Under the pieces are notes generated by a model that was not told the DNA's origin, ran no database searches, and was given only the letters and a program-made list of their open reading frames with translations. Below are positions 39,036 to 49,213 of a DNA stretch of 64,000 nucleotides, in pieces (position 1 is the stretch's first letter; every line of letters starts with the position of its first letter). A program made the translations under genes and the position numbers. Source of the stretch: Arachis hypogaea (lineage: Eukaryota > Streptophyta > Magnoliopsida > Fabales > Fabaceae); assembly GCF_003086295.3 (NCBI RefSeq), contig NC_092039.1, positions 96,864,561-96,928,560 on the forward strand. Reading direction: 5' to 3'.

Positions 39036-40837
39036 TGATGAGCGGATAATTTATACGCTTTTTGGCATTGTTTTTATATAGTTTTTAGTAAGATTGAGCT
39101 ACTTTTAGGGATGTTTTCATTAGTTTTTATGTTAAATTCACATTTCTGGACTTTACTATGAGTTTGTGTGTTTTTCTGTGATTTCAGGTAAATTCTGACT
39201 GAAATTGAGGGATTTGAGCAAAACTCTGAAGAAGGCTGACAAAAGGACTGCTGATGCTGTTGGAATCTGACCTCCCTGCACTCGAAATGAATTTTCTGGA
39301 GCTACAGAACTCCAATTGGCGCGCTCTTAACGGCGTTGGAAAGTAGACATCCAGGGCTTTCCAGCAATATATAATAGTCCATACTTTATTCGAAGAAAGA
39401 CGACGTAACTTGACGTTGAACGCCAAGTTCATGCTACTGTCTGGAGTTAAACGCCAGAAAAACGTCATGATTCGGAGTTGAACGCCCAAAACACGTCATA
39501 ACTCGAAGTTCAACTCCAAGAGAAGCCTTAGCTCGTGGATTGATCAAGCTCAGCCCAAACATACACCAAGTGGGCCCCAGAAGTAAATTTATACATCAAT
39601 TACTTACTCATGTAAACCCTAGGAGCTAGTTTATTATAAATAGAACATTTATCTATTGTATTAGACATCTTTTGACCACTTTAAGCCTTTTATCATTCGG
39701 TCACTTGATCATGGAGGGGGCTGGCCATTCGGCCATGCCTGAACCTTTTGCTTATGTGTTTTCAACAGTGGAGTTTTTGCACACCATAGATTAAGGGTGT
39801 GGAGCTCTGCTGTACCTCAAGTATTAATGAAATTCTATTGTCTTTTATTCAAAATCTCTCTTATTCTTATTCCAAGATATTTATTCGTACCCAAGAACAT
39901 GATGAATGTAATGAGTTAGATTACCCTCATTATCATTCTCACTTATGAACGCGCGTGATTGACAACCACTTCCGTTCTACATGCAACAGAGCTTGAATGC
40001 GTATCTCTTAGATTCCCCAACAGAATCTTCGTGGTATAAGCTAGATAGATGGCGGCATTTATGAAGATCCGGAAAGTCTCACCTTGTCTGTGGTATTCCG
40101 AGTAGGATCCTGGGAATCCGGAAAGTCTAACCTTGTCTGTGGTATTCCGAGTAGGATTCCGGTAATGAATGACTGTGACGTGCTTCAAACTTGCAACCTG
40201 CTGGGCGTTAGTGACAGACGCAAAAGAATCAAGGGATTCTATTCCAGTAGGAGCGGGAACCAACCGGTGATTAGCCGTACTGTGACAGAGTGCGTGAGCA
40301 TTAGTTTTCACTGCGAGGATGGGATGTAGCCATCAACCATGGGTGATGCCTCCAGACGATTAGCCGTGCGACTGACAACCGCATAGGATCATTTTCCCGA
40401 GAGGATTGAAAGTAGCCACAGCTGATGGTGAACCCCTATACAAAGCTTGCCATGGAAAGGAGTAAGAAGGATTGAATAGAAGCAGTAGGAGAGCAGGCGT
40501 CCTTGAGCCATGCAGCATCTCCATTCGCTTATCTGAAATTCCCACCAATGAATCTGCATAAGTCTTCTATCCTTTTATTTAATCTATTCTTTTATCTTTA
40601 TTTTCGAAACCCATAAACCATTTTAATCTGCCTGACTGAGATTTGCAAGGTGACCATAGCTTGCTTCATACCAACAATCTCTGTGGGATCGACCCTTACT
40701 CACGTAAGGTTTATTACTTGGACGACCCAGTACACTTGCTAGTTAGTTGAACGGAGTTGTGAATTTAACCAAGAGACACAATAGTTTTTGTGTATATGCC
40801 AAAGAGCCAATATCAATGATCACAATTTCGTCCACCA
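39036..40837 (+). repeat. Solo family E LTR
   Basis: 1802 bp, TGATGAGCGG...TCGTCCACCA, with target duplications CAGCC at 39031-39035 and 40838-40842 and no interior. Such solo LTRs arise by recombination between the two LTRs of one element. It is a different subfamily from E4, with a duplicated GGAATCCGGAAAGTCTAACC segment near 40060-40160. Confidence 0.92.
39635..39642 (+). promoter_or_regulatory. Candidate LTR TATA box
   Basis: TATAAATA in the solo LTR; the minus-strand LTR at 43599-44946 has the same octamer at 44343-44350. E4 has a degraded TATTAATAGG at the equivalent place. No transcription evidence. Confidence 0.5.
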
Positions 40838-41220
40838 CAGCCGTATTCGAAATGATGCGCAGAAGAACTATACAACCACAAAAAAAGGAATTGCTTGCAG
40901 TGGTTTATGCCATTGACAAATTCAGATCTTATTTAGTAGGATCAAAAGTGATTGTGTACACTGACCATGCTACTCTTAAATATTTACTCACAAAGCAGGA
41001 TTCAAAACCCAGGCTCATAAGATGGGTGTTACTTCTACAAGAGTTTGATATAGAAATAAGAGATAGAAAAGAGACAAAAAATCAAGTAGCCGATCACCTG
41101 TCCCAGATAGAACCAGTAGCAGGAACGTCCCTCCCTCCTACTGAGATCTCTGAAACCTTTCCGGATGAGCAATTGTTTGCTATTCAGGAATCTCCATGGT
41201 TTTCAGACATTGCAAACTAG
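40838..41220 (+). pseudogene. E5 RNase H end, integrase deleted
   Basis: After the CAGCC duplication the frame continues through [38 protein letters not shown] and [17 protein letters not shown]. It stops at 41218 after SPWFSDIAN. The sequence then jumps to the post-pol region (GTCCAGCTAAAGACAG), so the whole integrase and C-terminal part (about 1.25 kb in E4) is deleted. Confidence 0.87.
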
Positions 41221-41969
41221 ATTAAAAGCTCAGTAATAGTCCAGCTAAAGACAGTAAAGAAGCACTTGCTGGGAGGCAACCTAGTCATGAGTTTATTTTA
41301 TTTGTAATTTTAATTCTAAATTAGATAATACATTTCAGTGAATGATACAGAGAAATAAAGGTTCAGGACATAAAACAGAGGAACCACAGAGAAAAGGACA
41401 TCACTAGTGCAAAAATGCCAGTAAGGAAGGTTTCTGGCATTTAACACCAGAAAGAAGCAGGAAGTGGGCGTTAAACGCCCAAAACAAGCAAGGACTAGGC
41501 GTTAAACGCTCAAAGGAAGCATCTCCTGGGCGTTTAACGCCAGGATTGTGGGGTGGAGGTAATTTCGTTTTCACTTCAAATTTTTTCCATTTTTCATGTT
41601 TCAATTTATGATTTCTTGCATAAACATGTTACAAATTCTCATCTTTCAACTTCAAAATGCAAAAAAATTCTTAATCCTAAAAATATTTCTTCATTCTTCC
41701 TCAATCTCTTTTCAAATATTTTTAAAAACTCATCTATCTTTTTGAATTCTTTTCAAATCTTTTTAATTTCTTCTCAAATCTTTTTCAAACTCATCATATT
41801 ATCTTTTTAAATTCAAAGTTATCTTTTTCAAAATCTCATCATATCTTTTGAATTTTTGAAATTGCCTCTCCTTCTATTCCTCTCCTTTCCTTTCTTTTGC
41901 TTGAGGACAAGCAAACCTCTAAGTTTGGTGTGTTTTTCCGTGATCACTGAGCTAAAACTCATCAAGATC
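41221..41969 (+). other. E5 post-pol spacer with AGGCAA hairpin and short palindrome array
   Basis: The hairpin CTGGG/CCTAG is at 41269-41284. Four or five degenerate GGCGTTAAACGCC palindromes lie at 41409-41543. A T/C-rich leader follows, then the internal GAGGACAAGCAAACC...TAAGTTTGGTGTG motif at about 41900-41932. Confidence 0.7.
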
Positions 41970-42212
41970 ATGGCACCTAAGGGAAAACAAACCACTTCAA
42001 GAGGCAAGAAAGAGAATATTCCAAAACCACTTTGGAATCAAGAGAAGTTCTTAACCAAAGAATATGCAGACCATTACCACAAAATAATGGGTCTGAGATC
42101 AGTGATCCCAGAAGTTAAATTCGATCTGAAAGAAGACAAATATCTGGAGATACAGGAGCTGAAGTGCCAGATGCTGTCTCTTGAAGGACCAGACACCCCA
42201 CAGGTTGAATGA
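41970..42212 (+). pseudogene. E5 third-ORF protein with large in-frame deletion
   Basis: 80 residues. The first 70 match the E4 N-terminus (MAPKGKQT, FLTKEYADHYHKIMGLRSVIP). They join directly to a C-terminal ELKCQ block, so about 290 residues are missing without a frame change. The join lies where similar IQE and LQELK sequences occur, suggesting short-homology deletion. Confidence 0.75.
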
Positions 42213-42973
42213 ACACCCATCATCTCCCAAACTAAAGGTTGTTGAGTCCTAATCTTAACCTTAAATCTGTGATAACTTTTATTTTTAGGAACCTATCTGA
42301 TTATTAGTAATTAGGATCTTTATTTTTATCTCCAAATAAGTTATAATCTATTTCTCTCATCATCATTAAACATGAATAAAATAATAGATTTTTTAGAATA
42401 AAGGAAGCAATTTTTAATATTTCGAGTTCTTAATAAGAAAAATTCGAATTATTTATATGTGGTGGCAATACTTTTTGTTTTCTGAATGAATGCTTGAACA
42501 GTGCATATTTTTTATAGTGAAGTTTATGAATGTTAAAATTGTTGATCTTGAAAGAATGATGAAAAAGGAGAAATGTTATTGATAATCTGAAAAAAATTAT
42601 GAAATTGATTCTTGAAGCAAGAAAAGCAGTGAAAAACAAAGCTTGCAAAAAAAAGCGAAAAAAAGAAAAAGAAAAAGAAAAAGCAAGCAAAAAAAGCCAA
42701 TAGCCCTTAAAACCAAAAGGCAAGGGTAAAAAGGATCCAAGGCTTTAAGCATCAATGGATAGGAGGGCCCAAGGAAATAAATCCAGGCTTAAGCGGCTAA
42801 ATCAAGCTGTCCCTAACCATGTGCTTGTGGCATGCAGGTCCAAGTGAAAAGCTTGAGACTGAGTGATTAAAGTCGTGATCCAAAGCAAAAGAGTGTGCCT
42901 AAGAACTCTGGACACCTCTAACTGGGGACTTTAGCAAAGCTGAGTCACAATCTGAAAAGGTTCACCCAGTTAT
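42213..42973 (+). other. E5 3' UTR, truncated
   Basis: Resembles the E4 3' UTR, including a purine-rich tract (about 42605-42690). It ends abruptly at 42973 inside the segment that in E4 reads TTCACCCAATTATGTGTCTG. No 3' LTR follows. Confidence 0.65.
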
Positions 42974-43598
42974 CTGATATATTCAAATATAACAAATATA
43001 GCAAATAAGCATAGATATTCAAGTAAGCAAACCCAAGTAATGCAAAACCAAACAAGTCACATAAATGCATATGATGCATTTCTTTTCTACTGGCCGTGAG
43101 CTCACGTGTCGGTTACTTTGCCAGAACGTAATACATCTGGCAGCTAACCCGGATATCATCTTCTCAAAAATCAGTGGGCGGTACAAAACCACGAAGCCAA
43201 CCTGGCAGGCGGTACACTACCATGAACCCCACCATTGTGAGCGGTACACCACCACGAACCTCGCAAGATCTTCAATTAGAAAACAACACACACACGTGGG
43301 CGGTAAACCACCACGAACCCCACATAATATTCTCTTTGAAAGACATGTGGGCGGTACACCGACACGAACCCTACATAACATCTCGACACTAGGCAAGTGA
43401 TAAACCACCACGAACCTTGCCAGGTCAAGTTTAAAACAAATTTATTTTTCAAATTCATTATAACTCATTCAATTATTTTCACACAATAATTCATTTCCGA
43501 AGCATCTTTATACAATATCATCAACAACATGCATATACACTCCATCATTCTTCATAAAAGTTGCATTAACTCACCAGCAACACCCTTAATTAGCTAAG
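42974..43598. repeat. Unclassified segment with six constant-loop hairpins
   Basis: This belongs to neither neighbour. A perfect palindrome GTGAGCTCAC (43096-43105) is followed by the hairpin TGCCAGA/TCTGGCA (43119-43142). Then come six consecutive units with an 18-base core close to CGGTACACCACCACGAAC, at 43179-43196, 43210-43227, 43242-43259, 43301-43318, 43352-43369 and 43398-43415. Each is flanked by a complementary stem whose sequence differs between units. The rest (42974-43090, 43431-43598) is plain AT-rich sequence. Open frames across it do not look like genes. Confidence 0.75.
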
Positions 43599-44946
43599 TG
43601 GTGCATGGAATTGTGATACACAACTCCGATACAACTAACCAGCAAGTGCACTGGGTCGTCCAAGTAATACCTTACGTGAGTAAGGGTCGATCCCACGGAG
43701 ATTGTCGGCTTGAAGCAAGCTATGGTCATCTTGTAAATCTCAGTCAGGCAGATTCAAATGATTACGAGGTTTTGATAATTAAAAGAGAAATAAAACATAA
43801 AATAGGATAGAGATACTTATGCAATTCATTGGTGGGAATTTCAGATAAGCGTATGGAGATGCTTTGTTCCCTCTGAGCCTCTGCTTTCCTATTGTCCTCA
43901 TTCAATCATGCGTACTCCCTTCCATGGCAAGCTGTATGTTGGTGGATCACTAGCTTATACCACGAAGATTCCGATTAAGGGATCCAAGAGATAAACATTC
44001 AAGCCTTGTTTGCTTGTAGAACAGAAGTGGTTGTCAGGCACTTGTTCATAAGTGAGAATGATGATAAGTGTCACATAATCATCACGTTCATCATGTTCTT
44101 GGGTGCAAATGAATATCTTAGAACAAGAATGAGCCGAATTGAATAGAAGAACAATAGTAATTGCATTAATACTCGAGGTACAGCAGAGCTCCACACCTTA
44201 ATCTATGGTGTGTAGAAACTCCACCGTTGAAAATACATAAGAACAAGGTCTAGGCATGGCCGTGAGGCCAGCCTCCCAATGATCTAAGATAGCATAAGAA
44301 CAAGGATAGCTACCAAGATGAAAATACAATAGCAAAAGGTCCTATTTATAAAGAACTAGTAGCCTAAGGTTTACAAAGATGAGTAAATGACATAAAAATC
44401 CACTTCCGGACCCACTTGGTGTGTGCTTGGGCTGAGCATTGAAGCATTTTCGTGTAGAGACTATTCTTGGAGTTAAACGCCAGTTTTGTGCCAGTTTGGG
44501 CGTTTAACTCCCATTCTTGTGCCAGTTTCGGCATTTAACGTTGGGAATTCTGATGGTGACTTTGAACGCTAGTTTGGGCCATCAAATCTTGGGCAAAGTA
44601 TGGATTATCATATATTTCTGGAAAGCCCAGGATGTCTACTTTCCAACGCCGTTGAGATCGCGCCAATTGGGCTTCTGTGGCTCTAGAAAATCCACTTCGA
44701 GTGCAGGGAGGTCAAAATCCAACAGCATCTGCAGTCCTTTTTAGTCTCTGAATCAGATTTTTGCTCAGGTCTCTCAATTTCAGCCAGAAAATACCTGAAA
44801 TCACAGAAAAACACACAAACTCATAGTAAAGGCCAGAAAAGTGAATTTTAACTAAAAACTAATAAAAATATACTAAAAACTAACTAAAACATACTAAAAA
44901 CATACTAAAAATAATGCCAAAAAGCGTATAAAATATCCGCTCATCA
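43599..44946 (-). repeat. Chimeric family E LTR
   Basis: Starts TGGTGCATGG and ends CCGCTCATCA (1348 bp). The part left of about 43950 is clearly diverged from the LTR at 53724-55356 and lacks some 240 bp. The part to the right is almost identical to it. Flanks do not match (CTAAG left, GTCAC right), so it is a recombinant and not a simple insertion. Confidence 0.82.
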
Positions 44947-47545
44947 GTCACGCGAGAGCGTGGCTGGAGGCGCGCCTTTTGCATAATTTGACCCCACGCG
45001 ACCGCGTCGCTCACGCAACCACGTCATGTGGAACTTTGGCCTCCCACGCGACCGTGTCACCCATGCGGCCGCGTGACCTGAATGTCGACGTGAAAAGAGT
45101 GCATGGCCGAAAGTTGTGCTGGAGTTGGGAAAGACTCGTGCTGGAAGCCCAAGCCCTCGCACGCAAACGTATGCTCCATGCGTCCGTGTCATATCTCCAT
45201 GATGGCCATCCACGCGATCGCGTCATCTACGCGACCGCGTCACCCAAATTTTTGGCAAAATGCAATTCAAACAGAGAGTTGTGCGACTACGAGGCTGCAC
45301 TCGCGCCACTAGCACAAATCAAGTGACGCGATCGCATGACCCTCGCGTCCGCGTCGCCTGACCTTATTGCGCACCACGCGGCCGCGTCACCCATGCGACC
45401 GCGTCGCCAGCATCGCACACCTTAACCTAATATGCCAAAATATTTTATCTTTTCTTCCCCAATCCTAATTTTTCCTCCCTCCTTTCTTACTTACTTCTTC
45501 TTCCCTTCTTTCCCTTCTCATTCTTCTTATCTTTCATTTTATTTATTTGCATATTTCATTTATTGCATTTTAATTTAGTGCATATTTTTCTTTTCTTTTC
45601 TAAATTTATTATTTTTCCTTTGGTGTTGATTTTCTTATTTAACTGTTGCATCTTTTCTGGTATAATTTTTAGTGACTTGTTTTACAATGTTGGGTGATGC
45701 TATTTTTCGGTCAATGTCAATCTTTTATGATACCTGTATTCCTTTTGCATTGACATGAACTTACATTGTCTTTCATTGCCCACTCCCTTCCCCATTGTTG
45801 TACATTTTGTACCACTGGCATGCCATGGCTTCTATTGTTTTCTCATGTACATGTTGAAGCTTCCATGTAAATGAGACCCTTATCATTTAGCATTAACCCA
45901 TCCATACTTCATTTATTTTCTTATCTTTATTTCTGGGTTACTTTTCTTCCCTTTTTCTTTCAGGATGGCCACCCGGAGGGGAACCGGAAGACGTTTATAT
46001 GGGGAGACAAGACAAGTCCATCTGCACAATCTTTGGAGAGAAGCATCAGTTGGAACAACCCGTCCACCTGCACATCTTAGCATGCACCGAGGACGGTGCA
46101 ATCTTTAAGTGTGGGGAGGTCGATACCGATCTCCATGGGTTAGTTACTCTTCTATCTCAACACCAATGGTTTATTTTTCTTGTTAGTTGTTGCATTTGCA
46201 TATTTGATTACATATTTATTTGATTTTGTGCATTTAGTTACTACTTGGTTGAAGTAATATTTTCTTTTTCAAGAAATTTTTTATAGTATTTCACTAATTT
46301 AAATTGAAAAATTTGTGTTAAACTTGTTTGGAAGTTGTATTTGGAACATAGTTAAAAGCTAGAACACACAACCTGTGAGACTTTGAGCTTATTTACATGG
46401 TTACATTGTTTAACCATAAATATTTTATTCTTGTGTGTTTTCTTCTCTATGATTGCAATCTTTACTTTGTTTCATTCTATATGTCCATTATTTAGTGTAT
46501 TTACATGCTTGCATATGATTGAGGCCATTATTTGTTTTAGCTCACTTATCAAATAAGCCTACCCTTTAAATTACCTTTGTTAGCCACTTTGAACTTTTTT
46601 ATCCCCTTCTGTTCTATAACCACATCACTAGCCTTAAGCAGAAAAACAAATTAAATATCCCAATTGAATCTTTGGTTTGCTTAAGATAAAGATTGTGTAT
46701 CAACTAAGTGTGGGAAAACTGTGGGAACATGGGTTAATAACGGAATGTATCATGTTTCTAATATTGGAAATTTGGGAACCTACTCATGAAAAACCAAAAT
46801 AGAAAAATAAAAAAAAATCCATGTGCATTGACAATGTTATGTTTATTTTTATGATTCAAAAAAAATTTTTCAATAAATAAGGGGACAAAATTACCCCAAT
46901 GTTAAGCTTTAATAGAAAGATCAATGCACATGTGATAAAAGTAAAGAAATATCAAAAGTTTGGTATATGAGTATGTGATACAAAAGTGGAAATTATGGGT
47001 AGCTAGGTGTGATTTAAGAAGTTATATAGAGTGTGTGTGTGTTTATGTGAGAGCTTATGTTAGTCAAGGATTCAATTTATAGCTCACTTAGCCATACATA
47101 TATCCTCACCCTTGCCTTGACCCCATTACAACCTTGAAAAGACCTCATGATGTTTGCATTGGTACATTAAATACTTGTTGATTGGTTAGATGAAGAACAA
47201 AGTTTAGAAAGCATGACTAGTGAAGAATAGAGTGATTACCCTATACACTAGAGAGACTAGAGTGATATACATTACCAGTGAGGGTTCAATGCTTGATTCT
47301 ATGTTTCCTGCTTTCATAAGCTATCTTCTTACAAGTTTACTTGTCTTTCATTGTATAATTTGAATAAGTGGAATTGATTCATATTTGTCTTGAAGAACTT
47401 GCTTACTTTTAACCAAGTAGATAGAAACATTTTTGCATTCATATAGATAAGTTGCATTTCATACATTTTACCATTCCTCTTCATTCCTTTATAGCTTCTC
47501 TTGAGCTTAGCATGAGGACATGCTAATGTTTAAGTGTGGGAAGAT
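44947..47545 (+). mobile_element. F1 interior, 3' part
   Basis: Begins with a CG-rich stretch of CACGCGACCGCGTCACC-like units (44947-45415), then T-rich sequence. A polypyrimidine-AG stretch precedes a short ORF at 45965, followed by an internal TTTAAGTGTGGGGAGGTCG motif (46103-46121) and 1.4 kb of AT-rich noncoding sequence. It ends with TTTAAGTGTGGGAAGAT directly before the F LTR. No pol domains. Confidence 0.7.
45965..46108 (+). CDS. Short Arg-rich ORF in family F
   Basis: 47 residues beginning MATRRGTGRR, just after a TTTCTTTCAG stretch that could be a 3' splice site. Its duplicate at 56375 is cut short by a stop (CGA to TGA). No homology recognised; it may be chance or the remains of a longer gene. 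Confidence 0.25.
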   Translation: MATRRGTGRRLYGETRQVHLHNLWREASVGTTRPPAHLSMHRGRCNL

Positions 47546-48997
47546 TGATAAACCACTATTTTATGGTTTATCTTGTGCTTAATTGAGTGGATTTTATCAA
47601 TCTTTCATACATTTATTCATATGATTTGCATGTTTTACAATTCCTTCCCGGAATTTGTTCTATGATTGAAAACATGCATCTTTGGCTTTTATTTTCTTTT
47701 ATTTAATCCTCTCTTATTACCATTATATGCCTTGATATGTGTGTTAAGTGATTTCAGGGATTATAGGGCAAGAATGGCTTAGATGATGGAAAGGAAGCAT
47801 GCAAAAGTGGAAGGTATACAAGAAGTTGAAGAAACTGCAAAGCTGTCAACCTGACCCTCTCGCACTAAAACGACCATAACTTGAGTTACAGAGATTCAAA
47901 TGACGTGGTTCTACTTGCGTTGGAAAGCTAACATCTGGGGCTTCGATTTGATATAATTTGCCATAGTGGCCATACAGATAGGTGACGCGAACGCGTCATC
48001 CACACGGACGCGTCGCATCTGCAAAAATCAGCGTGGCAGAATTCGCAAACAGTGAATCCTGGGCTATTTTCGGCCCATTTTCAAGCCTAGAAAACACGGA
48101 TTAAAGGCTGCAAAGTGGAGGAATGAAGGGGACTTCAGATTAGGCTCTCATAATTCACTTTTCATGTTTTAGATGTAGTTTTTAGTGAGAGAGGCTCTCT
48201 CCTCTCTCTTAGAATTTAGGATTAGAATTTTTAGAAATTAGGAATTTATCTCATCTTCACATCAGGTTCAATATTTCTTTATTTTGACTTCTCTTCTACT
48301 TTGAGATACTTTAATGCTTTTATTTGTATTTGATTTATGTTGCCCAATTGGCTTATGAACTTTTCCATGTTAGATTTCATTGCTTCGAATATATGTTATT
48401 TGAGGTATTCCAGATATTTATGATTTTAATTTAGCTTTCTACATTCTTGGCTTTGGTTGATTAATTGGTGACTCTTGGGTTATCAAACTCATTGTTGATT
48501 GAAAATTGGAATTCTTCAAGAATTGATTCGAGATCCAATAACTCTAACTTTTCCCAAGAAAAGACTGGGACTTGAGGATTCGAATTAATTCATCTACTTA
48601 ACTTACCTTCATAGTTAGAGGTTAACAAAGTAGGAGAAAACTCAAATTCTCATCACAATTGATAAGGATAACTAGGATAGGACTTCCAGTTCTCATACTT
48701 TGCCAAGAGTTTATTTTACAGTTATTATTATTTTATTTTACTTGTCATTCAACTAACCTTTTACCTTAATCCAAAATCCCAAAACATACCTTTGCATAAC
48801 CAATAATAAGAACATACTTCCCTGCAGTTCCTTGAGAAGACGACCCGAGGTTTAAATACTCGGTTATCAATTTTAAAGGGGTTTGTTACTTGTGACAACC
48901 AAAACGTTTGCACGAAGGGATTTCTGTTGGTTTAGAATCTATACCTACAACGCGACTATTTTTATAAAATTCTTTACTAGCAAAAATCCTAACGTCA
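47546..48997 (+). repeat. Family F LTR (F1)
   Basis: 1452 bp, TGATAAACCACTA...AACGTCA. It is preceded by a polypurine-like tract and followed by a primer-binding site, so it serves as 3' LTR of the sequence on its left and 5' LTR of that on its right. That points to an LTR-interior-LTR-interior arrangement. It contains a block shared with family E (47845-47966) and GACGCGAACGCGTC palindromes (about 47983). Confidence 0.82.
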
Positions 48998-49000
48998 AAA

Positions 49001-49018
49001 TGGCGCCGTTGCCGGGGA
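49001..49018 (+). other. F1 primer-binding site (tRNA-Asp type)
   Basis: TGGCGCCGTTGCCGGGGA, three bases after the LTR, identical to the E2/E3 primer site although the LTRs are of another family. Confidence 0.87.
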
Positions 49019-49213
49019 ATTGCAAACGTGTGCCTTATTATTGGTTATTGTAAATATTTTTCAAAAAAAATCATATCTTTTTCAAAATCTTATCTTATCT
49101 TTTTCAAAAATCATATCTTTTTCAAAAATATTTTCTTATCTTTTTCAAAAATCATATTTTTTTTCAAAATATTCTCTTTTTATTAATTTTTGTTTTTATT
49201 TTCTCCTACTACT

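Larger units (their letters stand above)
43952..47971 (+). repeat. Direct duplication, copy 1
   Basis: About 4.0 kb, almost identical to 54362-58385, offset about 10.41 kb. It covers the right part of the family E LTR, the F interior and the first 426 bp of the F LTR. Copy 2 is cut at its right end by insertion of E6, so the true duplicated length may be larger. Confidence 0.9.

Noticed and set aside
43172..43421. CRISPR-like repeat-spacer array
   Set aside because: The context is plant nuclear retroelement DNA, units are few and unequally spaced, and the flanks pair with each other instead of being unique spacers.
43065..43458. Overlapping open frames on both strands across the constant-loop hairpin array
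   Set aside because: Frames on both strands with repeated HHEP- or PPTC-like peptides are what tandem palindromic DNA produces; the DNA structure explains the region better.
44944..45736. Open frames on both strands in the CG-rich family F region
   Set aside because: The high CG content removes stop codons on both strands; no domain or consistent start is seen, and the duplicate copy varies freely.
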